Positions 37,759-45,326 of a DNA stretch of 64,000 bases are shown here, in pieces (position 1 is the first letter of the stretch; each line of letters begins with the position of its first letter). A model generated the notes under the pieces. The model saw only the letters and a list, made by a program, of their open reading frames with translations, was not told where the DNA came from and did no database searches. The stretch is from Verrucomicrobiia bacterium (lineage in GTDB: Bacteria > Verrucomicrobiota > Verrucomicrobiia > Limisphaerales > UBA9464): positions 22,484-86,483 of the forward strand of contig JAHCBB010000021.1 in NCBI GenBank assembly GCA_019634635.1, read 5' to 3'. The position numbers and the translations under genes are program-made.

Positions 37759-38047
37759 TTGAAAGCTCCAGTTCAATTTCTGCGAAAGGCTACGGCGCGA
37801 TGCGGAAATTACGGCCGGCGCAGTTGGAATCCCAGCCCCATATGTTCTGCCCGAAGCAGTTCGATGGATTTGAGGCCGGCCTGGAGGGGAATGCAAGATT
37901 GTGGCCCGTTGGCGCAGGGATTCCGTAAGGTGGAGGGGATTGGAGCGCGGCAGGTGATGGGGTCAAAATTTTGGGCACCGGCCGGGGGCACTGGAGTGGG
38001 CGGGCGGCCTGGTCGTGGAGACACCTCACCTGGGACGAGAGATTGTC

Positions 38048-38179
38048 GAACAGCGCACCGCTCAGGGGATCGCTGCCCAGCGCCGAACGACACAGCGCGG
38101 CCAGTCCATCAATCCCCTTGCGGAAGTCCACCGGCTCCACCGCCACCAACAGACGCATCTGCGGGGTGATCTGGAGCAT
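38048..38179 (-). pseudogene. IS66 TnpB (Orf2) N-terminal fragment
   Basis: From ATG 38179 the frame reads MLQITPQMRLLVAVEPVDFR and continues to DPLSGALF, the well-conserved start of the IS66 accessory protein TnpB. After about 44 residues, where the family continues with a FRNRR-type motif, the similarity ends and unrelated sequence follows. The third gene of the element, the transposase TnpC, is absent. This is a dead remnant. Confidence 0.75.
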
Positions 38180-38181
38180 GC

Positions 38182-38334
38182 GACGCCCCTCCAACACTGC
38201 GACACCAGCCGCTCCAGCGCTTCCCGGTCCCCGCCCAGCTCCACACGCAGGCTGCGGCCACCCCCGTCCTCCAGCACGATCCGGTATCCGTCCGCCGCCG
38301 CCACCGATGTCGGTGGCCGCGTCAGCTCCACAAA
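38182..38334 (-). pseudogene. IS66 Orf1 (TnpA-like) C-terminal fragment
   Basis: Directly upstream of the TnpB start, a different frame reads FVELTRPPTSVAAADGYRIV and on to REALERLVSQCWRGV. This matches the end of IS66 Orf1, which precedes TnpB in intact elements. The N-terminal DNA-binding half is missing, so both small IS66 genes survive only around their junction. Confidence 0.6.
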
Positions 38335-38890
38335 GTGTCGTCGCGTGCGAGAACACCGGTCAAAACCGCCAGTTTGAGAACCGTGGAAGTGATAATCCCG
38401 ATAAGCGCTCAACGGCCCCAGGCTACGAGTCGCCCAAGGCGGCACGGTGAAACGGCAGGGACGGGTGATTGCGATTCAGGAAGATGGGAGAAGAACGAAC
38501 AAGAGGTTTCGCTTGGATTGGAAGAAGACGCCTGCCAACCCCCTCCAGAACCCGGTTTTCAAACTACCAACTTCACCCGGATTTCAGTTCGGCGCTGACA
38601 CGGTGCAGAGGTGGGCGATGGCGACATTCTGCAAGTCACTGCCCATCCGGTGCACTTCCACCGTCAGGGTCCCGGCCACCGGGTCGGAACACCCCATTTC
38701 ATATCCCAACGTGCTCAGATCGCGCGTTGTCCACACGGTGGTCCTCCCGTTGTGCCCGCTCCGGGCTCCTTCGATCCACCCGATCCAGGTAGTCGTCCTA
38801 TACGGCCCGGGCCTCCTCCGCGACTCCGTCCAACCGCGAAATTAGTCGGGCGTCCCACGCCCATTCCAACCTCACACTCCGGCCGCCCGA
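38335..38890. other. Stretch without a confident gene
   Basis: No frame has a recognisable domain. One reverse-strand frame ending with TGA at 38585-38587 reads GYEMGCSDPVAGTLTVEVHR and may be the tail of a decayed secreted protein. It lacks a start and is interrupted further upstream. The region separates the IS66 fragments from the toxin/antitoxin pair. Confidence 0.3.
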
Positions 38891-38891
38891 C

Positions 38892-39254
38892 CTATTCCGC
38901 TTCGGGGTTGGCGCTTCGTTCCATTGCGAGGAACCTTGAAAGCCTGTCGAGCAAACGCGCGTGACGCTCATGTGAGATGGAGCCGATTCTGCCGAGAAAA
39001 CGCTCGGCTGGCATGGTGGTGAGGAAACCAAGACGGATGACCGAAGCGACCTTGAGGCCGCTGCCTGCAAAGTCCGGGTGCGATGACTCGATAATTTCGC
39101 CGAAGCCGACGACCTGCTGGTGAAGCTGCGAACTGACGCCGCAGATGCGCCAATCGCCAAATGGAGGCATCCGTCGTAGAAGAATCGCCGGGCGAGGCTT
39201 GAAGCGTCCATCGGCCTGCGGCAGCGGCGTGAGTCCGACATCGCCATCGGTTAT
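38892..39254 (-). CDS. MazF/PemK-family toxin with a degraded start codon
   Basis: The frame gives a 120-residue protein. Near its start it reads DGDVGLTPLPQADGRFKPRP, the beta-strand opening of PemK/MazF RNases, and later SHPDFAGSGLKVASVIRLG and RFLGRIGSIS, the C-terminal core. No ATG, GTG or TTG precedes the conserved start. At the expected place is ATA (39254-39252), overlapping the antitoxin stop as CAATAACC. A normal ATGA junction would read CAATGACC, so one G-to-A change may have removed the toxin start while leaving the antitoxin stop intact. The first ATG (39170) would lose the first strand. It may be silent, or weakly made from ATA. Confidence 0.65.
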   Translation of the reverse strand: MTDGDVGLTPLPQADGRFKPRPAILLRRMPPFGDWRICGVSSQLHQQVVGFGEIIESSHPDFAGSGLKVASVIRLGFLTTMPAERFLGRIGSISHERHARLLDRLSRFLAMERSANPEAE

Positions 39255-39463
39255 TGCGGTTTGAGGTCAGCACTCGTGTATTCTGGTTCGTCGTCGCCGT
39301 AGGCTCTGGCGAGATTCTGCGCACCGAGGGCCGCCCACTCGGAACGCTCTTCGTCGGGTGCGATGACCGTGACCATGAGCGGGGCGTTCGCGGGCAACTG
39401 GAATGGCTCGTCGAGAACGATGTGCTCGCCGTCATAGTGGGCTTTGAGAATCGTGGTTGGCAT
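39251..39463 (-). CDS. Antitoxin of a MazF/PemK-type pair, AF2212-like
   Basis: The 70-residue protein begins MPTTILKAHYDGEHIVLDEP, a small beta-rich fold similar to AF2212/DUF104-like antitoxins. It ends with an acidic helix (LARAYGDDEPEYTSADLKPQ) that would wrap the toxin. The RAYGDDEPEY tail is a recurring feature of antitoxins preceding PemK-like toxins. It lies immediately before the toxin frame, so the pair is the usual antitoxin-first operon, and it probably represses its own promoter. Confidence 0.7.
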   Translation of the reverse strand: MPTTILKAHYDGEHIVLDEPFQLPANAPLMVTVIAPDEERSEWAALGAQNLARAYGDDEPEYTSADLKPQ

Positions 39464-39659
39464 GGAAGACGACTACCCCTGCGTCCGTTTCAGGGCAAGC
39501 GCGCAGAAGCGGCCATAGACCCAATGGCTCAACAACGAACAGTTGAGCGTGGGTGACGAGTCGGGCGGACGTGGGTTAAAAGCCGCGTTGGCGGCCTCCA
39601 GAGCCACAGGGTTGTGGCCGGACGGATCCCTCCGCCAGCCCGTCAACCCGAAGTGCCCC

Positions 39660-40493
39660 ATGAACCCGTCACCCACAGCACAAAAGCTCAAGCATGTCGG
39701 CCCGGATGTCCACGCCGAAACCATTGCCGTCGCCATCGCGGATCCCGCGGGCGAGGTCCGCTCCTGGGGCAACATCCCCGCCCACACCCGCGCGCTGGAC
39801 AAGCTCCACAAGCGCCTGACCGGAGACGGTTCCCAGGCCCGCTACGTGTACGAGGCCGGTCCGACCGGCTTCGCCCTCTGCCGCCGCCTCCTGGCTCAGG
39901 GCATCGCCGGCGACGTTGTCAGTCCCTCGCTCATCCCCAAGCGGGCCTCCGACCGGGTCAAAACCGATCGCCGTGACGCGTTGACGCTGGCCCGGCTCCT
40001 CCGGGCCGGCGAACTCACCTCCATCCACGTCCCGGACGAAGCCGATGAGGCCATCCGGGACCTGGTGTGTTGCCGGCTCGCCGCCGTGGAGGATCTGCGC
40101 CGCTGTCGTCAGCGCATCAAGGGATTCCTGCTCCGATACGGCAAACGCTATTCCGGCAAATCCTCCTGGACTGCCGCGCACCTCAACGACCTGAGTACCA
40201 TTAAATTCCCGTTCCCCGCCCAGCAGATCGCCTTCGAGGAACTGCTCAACGCGGTGAACGATCCCGCGGATCGCATTCAACGGCTCGAAGCCGCCTTGGA
40301 GGCACAGGTCAAGATCTGGAAGCGCCTTCCCCTGGTTCAGGCCTTCATGTGTTTCCGGTGTTTGGCCTTGATCAACGCCGTCACCTGGGTCGCCGAGATC
40401 GGCGACTTCTCCCGCTTTGACCATCCCTCGCAGCTCATGGCCTTCATCGGCATCACCCCCAGCGCCCAGCGAGAGCAGTTTGTCAATTTTTGA
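39660..40493 (+). CDS. IS110 family transposase, 3'-truncated
   Basis: From ATG 39660 the protein (277 aa) has the IS110 N-terminal DEDD RuvC-like domain: D16 in VGPDVHAETIAVAIAD, YEAGPTGFALCRRL, and KTDRRDALTLARLLRAGEL. The C-terminal Transposase_20 part starts but stops after HPSQLMAFIGITPSA, exactly where the family normally continues with an SSG..R motif and the catalytic serine region. The copy therefore lacks its end and should be inactive. TGAACCCGTCAC lies at the start codon and again across the stop. IS110 elements normally leave no such duplication, so a deletion between short repeats is one explanation. Confidence 0.85.
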   Translation: MNPSPTAQKLKHVGPDVHAETIAVAIADPAGEVRSWGNIPAHTRALDKLHKRLTGDGSQARYVYEAGPTGFALCRRLLAQGIAGDVVSPSLIPKRASDRVKTDRRDALTLARLLRAGELTSIHVPDEADEAIRDLVCCRLAAVEDLRRCRQRIKGFLLRYGKRYSGKSSWTAAHLNDLSTIKFPFPAQQIAFEELLNAVNDPADRIQRLEAALEAQVKIWKRLPLVQAFMCFRCLALINAVTWVAEIGDFSRFDHPSQLMAFIGITPSAQREQFVNF

Positions 40494-40502
40494 ACCCGTC
40501 AC
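39661..40502 (+). repeat. 12-bp direct repeats bounding the IS110 remnant
   Basis: TGAACCCGTCAC is found at 39661-39672, within the start of the transposase gene, and again at 40491-40502, where it contains the stop codon. The match is exact. It marks both limits of the surviving transposase sequence. Confidence 0.6.
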
Positions 40503-40510
40503 TCTATAAT

Positions 40511-40822
40511 TCATCGAGCAAACCATCGCCATCGCGACGCGATAAGGTGAAGCGCTTTGCCGGCTACCGCTCCGAAACTGAAAAAGCCGGCGACGATAAC
40601 GAGAGCTTGGAAGCGGAAATGCCCGGGTGAATCCGTCGGCGCGGTGAGCGCACCGACGAGCACCAAAACACCTGCAACGATGAGTCCCACTGCAAGGATG
40701 AAGACGCCCTCCATGCGACGACTGCTCCGAGCGAGGCAATAAACTGACCAGAACAAAACGAACGGCGACAGCAGCGCGCCGCCAGCAATCAGAGTGATCG
40801 CAGCTATGCCGAGGATATTCAT
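40511..40822 (-). CDS. Small integral membrane protein, 103 aa
   Basis: A 103-residue protein with three or four hydrophobic helices (about 5-27, 38-60, 68-90) and a positively charged end (ASRWRWFAR). I do not recognise a family. It is the first of three small leftward genes of unrelated type between the IS110 remnant and the REP element at 42.9 kb. The ATG at 40822 gives a helix directly after MNILGIAAITLIAGGALLSP, which supports the start. Confidence 0.6.
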   Translation of the reverse strand: MNILGIAAITLIAGGALLSPFVLFWSVYCLARSSRRMEGVFILAVGLIVAGVLVLVGALTAPTDSPGHFRFQALVIVAGFFSFGAVAGKALHLIASRWRWFAR

Positions 40823-41138
40823 ACGTCACGACGAGTCTTCGCCAATGATCAGCTTACCGATTCCGGCCCAGCGTCAGCGGGGCCGGCATTCGGTGGAGCA
40901 CCGGCGGGCCGCAGCTTGCCAGCGCTTCGCACTTGAAACCTTGGAGGCTGGAGTTTGGCTCCAAGTACCGCGTCCGCATAGCTGGCCAACCACAGCCCTG
41001 CTCCTCTCACCGATGAGTCCTCACTCGCGAGCAGGCTAGTGACCATCGATTCAACCACAGATGTCAGTTGTTTTGGTTTGGTTAGCCGTATTCATTCAAT
41101 CGTTCGCTACCCACCAATGATCCTGTAGAGCATACGGC
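40823..41138. other. Stretch without a gene, with a GC-rich palindrome
   Basis: No frame is convincing here. Reading leftward, an imperfect palindrome (CCGGCCC ... GGGCCGG, about 40860-40890) precedes the 103-aa gene. It ends AAGCTGATCATTGGCG, which loosely resembles an attC end, but the core is too degenerate for a firm call. Confidence 0.3.
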
Positions 41139-41615
41139 CTAGTCCTTGTCTTGTTTGAAATACGGGCGAAGGCGCAACTTGAGCATCAAAATTGGGGAGG
41201 CCATCAGCAGTGCTCCGAGCACAAGCGAGAGCCATAACACTCGTGAGGATAGGATGCCGTCAAGATGAGCACCGTAGTAGGCCCACACGGCAATCGGATA
41301 GAACAAGGTGACGGCTGTACCCAGCCCAGGCGACCATCGTCCCCTAGTGAGCAGAAAGGGGAGGACATGAAAGAACGTCGCGTTGATCAGCATCAACGCC
41401 GGAAGCGACAAGGCGAACTCGGCGCACGACCAACCGACCGAGGCACAGGATATCCCCAGAACGATCACCACCCCGTTGACGATGGCGAAGTGAATCCAAG
41501 TGACGGGCAGTTTGATTACGGCCGTCGCCCAGCCCTTCCAATCGAAGGTGTATTCCTCGACGATGTGAAGTGCGTAGGCGAAAGTGGCGATCCAAAGAAT
41601 GTAGGCGTGGTTCAT
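41139..41615 (-). CDS. HXXEE domain membrane protein
   Basis: From ATG 41615 the 158-residue protein begins MNHAYILWIATFAYALHIVE; the HIVEE motif within the first helix is the signature of the HXXEE family. It has four to five hydrophobic segments and a basic C-terminus. The conserved His and two Glu residues may bind a metal, but the role of the family is unknown. The frame begins at 41630, five codons earlier; a palindromic attC-like sequence ends about ten bases before the start used here. Confidence 0.85.
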   Translation of the reverse strand: MNHAYILWIATFAYALHIVEEYTFDWKGWATAVIKLPVTWIHFAIVNGVVIVLGISCASVGWSCAEFALSLPALMLINATFFHVLPFLLTRGRWSPGLGTAVTLFYPIAVWAYYGAHLDGILSSRVLWLSLVLGALLMASPILMLKLRLRPYFKQDKD

Positions 41616-41624
41616 GCAGGCGTA

Positions 41625-41750
41625 TGACAACGACCAAGCTCAGCGACCGCCGCCGAAACCGAGCCCTGACTGCAAATCCAACCTCCGAAGAACTGGGTGC
41701 CCAGACTCGAAGCGGGGAGCGGCGGTTCGAGTGCAGCGATTTTGTTCGAC
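41625..41750 (-). repeat. attC-like imperfect palindrome between small genes
   Basis: TGACAAC (41625-41631) and GTTCGAC (41744-41750) bound 126 bases whose two halves pair imperfectly: CAAGCTCAGCGACCGCC on the left matches the complement of the GGCGGTTCGAGTGCAGCG region on the right. Size, position between stop and next start, and the terminal AAC/GTT boxes are like integron attC sites. The core boxes differ from the RYYYAAC/GTTRRRY consensus, and no integrase gene is in the window. Confidence 0.4.
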
Positions 41751-41775
41751 GTTTCGGGTATTGGAATTGAGGCGT

Positions 41776-42485
41776 TTATCGCTTGTCCGAGATAATTGAA
41801 ATGATGTTGATGATGGCGCCAGTCGCCTCGCTACAAAGTGCAGCATCGCGAAGGGTTGCCGTTCTGCGGTGTTGAAGTTGGTTGGCTAACTCCAAAGCTG
41901 TCTTGGCATGTTTTGGATTGTCTCGTTGGAACTGCCGGAGAGCATGCTGGCGATAAACGCCTCGAGCATACGATAGCCGTCGGTGGCACTGGGCGTAACG
42001 CCGTCGGACGGGGTATGCTGAGCCAGGTGATAAACAGCCTGCCCAAGCGAAATCAACGTCTCGCGGCAGTGCAAGCCGACAGTCTGGAACTCTTCTTCGG
42101 TGCAGGCGGTTTCAAGCCGTTGACGGATAGCGTCAACGCCGCGGTCAACGCGCGTCCAACCTGTCGTGCCTACTGCTGGCTCGGTGACAATGCCAGCCGC
42201 ACGGCGGGAAGGTGCGTCCGTCGTAGGCTGAAAGAGCTGGATAAGATACTCCCGGCGCGAACGGTATGTCGGTAACTCTCCGCTGCTCCACTTGCCATAC
42301 CACGCCCAAAGGTCTGGATATGGGTTCGGGTCTGCGACGCCGATAGTAAGGAGGAAGGGGCGAATGCGATGGCGGTGCTCGATATAGTCCTGGTTGACCC
42401 CCTGAACGCGCGCACCACCAGTCGAGACGGAAACCATCATGGCCTTTTCGGCTTCGAGCTCCTTGATGCAGTCTTGCTCAGTCAT
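41776..42485 (-). pseudogene. Frameshifted hypothetical gene, about 236 aa if restored
   Basis: The frame from ATG 42485 runs 199 codons and stops soon after ASMLSGSSNETIQ. At 41911-41914 the reverse strand has CAAAACATG. With one extra A the frame would continue KHAKTALELANQLQHRRTAT and RDAALCSEATGAIINIISII, ending DKR at TAA 41778-41776. The restored tail is helical and coding-like, so a one-base loss in an A-run (mutation or sequencing error) is the simplest reading. The protein looks soluble and alpha-helical. I do not recognise its family; the tail seems familiar from hypothetical proteins of mobile cassettes and defence regions. Confidence 0.65.
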
Positions 42486-42545
42486 GTCTCAGGACGCGCG
42501 CCAGAAACGCCGAACAGTTTGATGTCGCGACGATCCTGACTTTGG

Positions 42546-42660
42546 GCAACGCGTTGTCAATGCGTAGTTTATGGCGGGAGCATGTTGGATGTCAGGGTGC
42601 AGCCACGACGGGGGTGGTGGCATCTTGTCGTGAGACCAATATCACGACGGGCGAGGGATT
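42546..42660. repeat. Diverged dispersed repeat, copy 1
   Basis: This stretch aligns with 63882-64000 at the right edge of the window. Shared blocks include GCAAYGCGTTGTC, CGGGAGC, TGTYGGAT and CAGCCACGACG, and near the end CCAATATCACGACGGG against TCCATATCGCGGTGGG. No ORF is shared. The rest of 42486-43110 holds only this copy and the REP element. Confidence 0.5.
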
Positions 42661-42897
42661 CTCGAACAGGTTGTCAGCGAGGCAGTTGGAGAAGTGGTTC
42701 GTCGGATATTGCGCCATATCATGACGGCATCCTCCTCGAGTCGTCTCCGGGGCTCCGGGAACACCGTTGGAGCGAATTTGGCCGCGGTCCCCAATTGTCG
42801 TGAGGGACAACCTTCGGAGCCATGGGCAAGCCTGCTGGAGTGAACTTGAGCGATGAACGGCATTCCCGTGGGCCTTGGGCCAATCGTGGGCGGTCCT

Positions 42898-43012
42898 GGG
42901 GACAGGACATCCATCAGCGTCCAACTGACGTCCTGCCCCTTGACCCCGTCCCACCTGCACATTCCCCGGACGGCACCCATCAGGGGCAAAACAGATGTCC
43001 TGTCCCCTGAAC
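42898..43012. repeat. REP-like element, near-copy of the one at 32.1 kb
   Basis: GGGGACAGGAC (42898-42908) pairs with GTCCTGCCCC (42930-42939), and a further arm GATGTCCTGTCCCCTGAAC ends the element at 43012. The inner 40 bases differ from the 32.1 kb copy at only a few positions. It lies between the frameshifted gene and the hydrolase operon. Confidence 0.78.
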
Positions 43013-43110
43013 TGATTGACCCGCCGCCTGGGGAATGCCGCGGATCTGGCTCCGCGTTGTCGTGCCCGCGCCGGTGGCGCGGGGCCGAATCGTCGCGACG
43101 GCCCTGACGC

Positions 43111-43935
43111 TCAGCATTTCTGCCGTTGTCGAGGCGTGAAAGCCAGGCAGTCCGCGAAGAATTGAAGCGAATCGGAGAGGTGCCGTTCCCAGTACTCCCA
43201 GGTGTGGCCCCCGGGGAACTCCTCGTAGTGATGTGGAATTCCTTCCCCCTCCAGCGCCTCGTGCAATTCCCGGTTCGCGGAGATCCACGGATCCTCAGTG
43301 CCGCAATCGAAACGGATCGCCGGCAGGCGGTCGCGAAAGCACCGCATCGCTTCCAGCACCGACCGGTCCTCGGGGTGGCGGCTCCAGTCGGCGCACTCCT
43401 CCACGATGTAGGCCTGGAGCGCTTCGGCCCGGGTCACAGAGGAGTGACCGGACACCGCCCGGAAGCGACCCGGGTGGGTGGCCCCGAGGCGGAGGGCTCC
43501 GAAGCCGCCCATGCTGAGGCCGGCAAGGAAGAGGGGCGAGCGGTCCGAGACGGCGGGGGCCGCTTCGCGGGCGACCTCGGGCACCTCCTCCACAATCCAC
43601 TGTCCGAAGTCCTGCACCGCGTGCCGCACGTACCCCGAGCCGTCGCCCCAGAGTCCGTCGCTGGGCATGGCCAGGACCATGGGTGGGATTTGCCCTGCAG
43701 CCATCATCCGGGAGGCGGTTCGGTGTGCGCCCCCCTTCATCGCCCATGCCCAGTGGGATCCGTAGACCCCGTGCAGCAGGATCACCAGCGGCACGTCCGA
43801 TCTTCCGAGGACTTCAGGAGGGATGAAGAGTGTGACGTCCGCCCGCCCCTGCAGAGCGTCACTCTTGACGGTGGCCCAGCGCAGGCCTTCGAAGGCAAAA
43901 CGGGGGTCGGAGAGTTCCAGGGTGCGGAACGGCAT
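43111..43935 (-). CDS. Esterase D-type alpha/beta hydrolase
   Basis: The 274-residue protein belongs to the putative esterase family (PF00756; S-formylglutathione hydrolase/mycolyltransferase group). The catalytic triad is visible: S141 in LAGLSMGGFGALRLG, D215 in CGTEDPWI and H244 in PGGHTWEYW, with the oxyanion loop LLHGVYGSHWAW. It has no signal peptide, so it should be cytoplasmic. It is the last gene of a leftward series, 31 bases after another serine hydrolase; the two may act on successive ester bonds. Confidence 0.88.
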   Translation of the reverse strand: MPFRTLELSDPRFAFEGLRWATVKSDALQGRADVTLFIPPEVLGRSDVPLVILLHGVYGSHWAWAMKGGAHRTASRMMAAGQIPPMVLAMPSDGLWGDGSGYVRHAVQDFGQWIVEEVPEVAREAAPAVSDRSPLFLAGLSMGGFGALRLGATHPGRFRAVSGHSSVTRAEALQAYIVEECADWSRHPEDRSVLEAMRCFRDRLPAIRFDCGTEDPWISANRELHEALEGEGIPHHYEEFPGGHTWEYWERHLSDSLQFFADCLAFTPRQRQKC

Positions 43936-43966
43936 CCGGAGTGCGGGGAAACCTCAGCCGCCGTGT

Positions 43967-44773
43967 TCAACGGCTGTGCTGAAGCAGCCATTCGAAGAGT
44001 TCCGGGTTGTTGTAGGCCTCGGTCCAGGAGTCATGCCCGGCCTCGGGATACACGGTCAGCCGGACATCGGTCGCCCCGGCCCCCTTCACCGCGTCCACCA
44101 TCCGCTCGCTTTCTGCGAGCGGCACCACCGTGTCCCTGGCTCCATGAAACGCCCAGACTCCGAGCGTCTTGAGCGCCTGTTGCTGCGAGGGCAGGAGGGC
44201 GCGGATCCGGTCGCCGCCGCCGCAGATGGGCGCCACCGCGGCGAACCGTTGTGGATGTCGCAACGCCAGGGCCCAGGTGCCGTACCCGCCCATGCTCAAT
44301 CCAGTGGCGTACACCCGCCGTGGATCCACCCGAAAGTTCGTTTGGAGGTCGTCCAGCAACCCCACGAGGGCTGCGTCGTCCCATGTCTGGCCCTCGGGGC
44401 ACTGTGGGGACACGAGGAGGAACGGGAGTTCACGACCGGCGGCAACCAGTTTTGGCGGGCCGTGCACGGCCACTTTCTGGAGATCAGCCCCACGTTCGCC
44501 GGCGCCGTGGAGGAAGAGCACGAGCGGCCAGCGACGTTCGGGCTCGGCCTCATACTCCCCGGGCAGGTAGATCAGGAACTCCAGTTGGTTGGTCCGGGTG
44601 ACGACGGCCTGGTAGGCGCCGGGCACCTGGGAGCCGGCTTTTGGCTTCGCGGTGATCTCGGCGTCGAGCCTGACAGTCCCAACCCAACCAAGGGCAAGGA
44701 CCGCCAGACAGGGGAGGGAGTGAATCGGGAGTTGCACGCCCGGAGACTGCGGCGGAACGGAGCTCTCCGGCAA
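43967..44773 (-). CDS. Exported alpha/beta hydrolase (carbohydrate esterase/depolymerase type)
   Basis: The 268-residue protein has a hydrophobic N-terminus (PCLAVLALGWVGTVRL, residues 21-36) consistent with export. The fold is that of PHB-depolymerase-like or feruloyl/acetyl esterases: LVLFLHGAGERG oxyanion region, S160 in TGLSMGGYGTW, D214 in HGARDTVVP, H247 in PEAGHDSW. Related proteins in Verrucomicrobia remove ester groups from plant or algal glycans. It sits 48 bases after an Rrf2 regulator gene and 31 before a second esterase. Confidence 0.87.
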   Translation of the reverse strand: MPESSVPPQSPGVQLPIHSLPCLAVLALGWVGTVRLDAEITAKPKAGSQVPGAYQAVVTRTNQLEFLIYLPGEYEAEPERRWPLVLFLHGAGERGADLQKVAVHGPPKLVAAGRELPFLLVSPQCPEGQTWDDAALVGLLDDLQTNFRVDPRRVYATGLSMGGYGTWALALRHPQRFAAVAPICGGGDRIRALLPSQQQALKTLGVWAFHGARDTVVPLAESERMVDAVKGAGATDVRLTVYPEAGHDSWTEAYNNPELFEWLLQHSR

Positions 44774-44821
44774 GGACGCCTTCGGACCTACTCCGGCAGG
44801 GCGGGGAGCCGCGGACGCGGG

Positions 44822-45241
44822 TCAGATGTAGAACATGCGTACCGGATCGCCGCCGGCCTCCGCGAGGTGCTGGAAGTTCATCCGGGCCGCCTCCGATTCC
44901 ACCGCCTTCCGCAGGCGTTGCCAGGCGTCCCGAAGCTCGGGCGGACACCGCGGATCCTTGAAGGCGGGGGAATCAAAGAGGGCGCCGTGAACGCAGTGGA
45001 GGACGTCGGCAAAGGTGATGGATGCCGGAGGACGCGCCAGCTGGTAGCCGCCGGATTTGCCGCGAAGGCTGCGGACGATTTCGGCGGACTTCAGCTCGAT
45101 GAGGATTTGGACCAGGTAGTTGGGCGGCACGCCGTTTTCCCGGGCGATCTCCTCGACGCGGAGGGCGCGCGCCTGTCCGTAATGCCGTGCGAGGGTGAGG
45201 ACGGCGCGCACGGCGTAGTCGCTCTTGACCGAGAGCTTCAC
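44822..45241 (-). CDS. Rrf2 family transcriptional regulator
   Basis: The 139-residue protein starts MKLSVKSDYAVRAVLTLARH, the conserved winged-helix opening of the Rrf2 family (IscR, NsrR, CymR). The recognition helix region NGVPPNYLVQILIELKSAEI and the wing RGKSGGYQLARPP are intact. Only two cysteines lie near the effector region (LHCVHG and PRCPPE), not the three-Cys set of iron-sulfur IscR, so it is either CymR-like or has a modified cluster site. It probably controls the two hydrolase genes that follow, or sulfur/redox functions elsewhere. Confidence 0.9.
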   Translation of the reverse strand: MKLSVKSDYAVRAVLTLARHYGQARALRVEEIARENGVPPNYLVQILIELKSAEIVRSLRGKSGGYQLARPPASITFADVLHCVHGALFDSPAFKDPRCPPELRDAWQRLRKAVESEAARMNFQHLAEAGGDPVRMFYI

Positions 45242-45326
45242 GTTCCGGAGAGGGTGACGGGCGCGGATCGGGACGCAAGGCCCCCGGTCCGGATCTGCGG
45301 CCGCGCCTCATGCCCGGACCTGGAGT

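Noticed and set aside
37799..37930. Short forward frame after the PKD/LamG gene (MRKLRPAQLE...)
   Set aside because: About 42 codons without a ribosome site or recognised family; not supportable.
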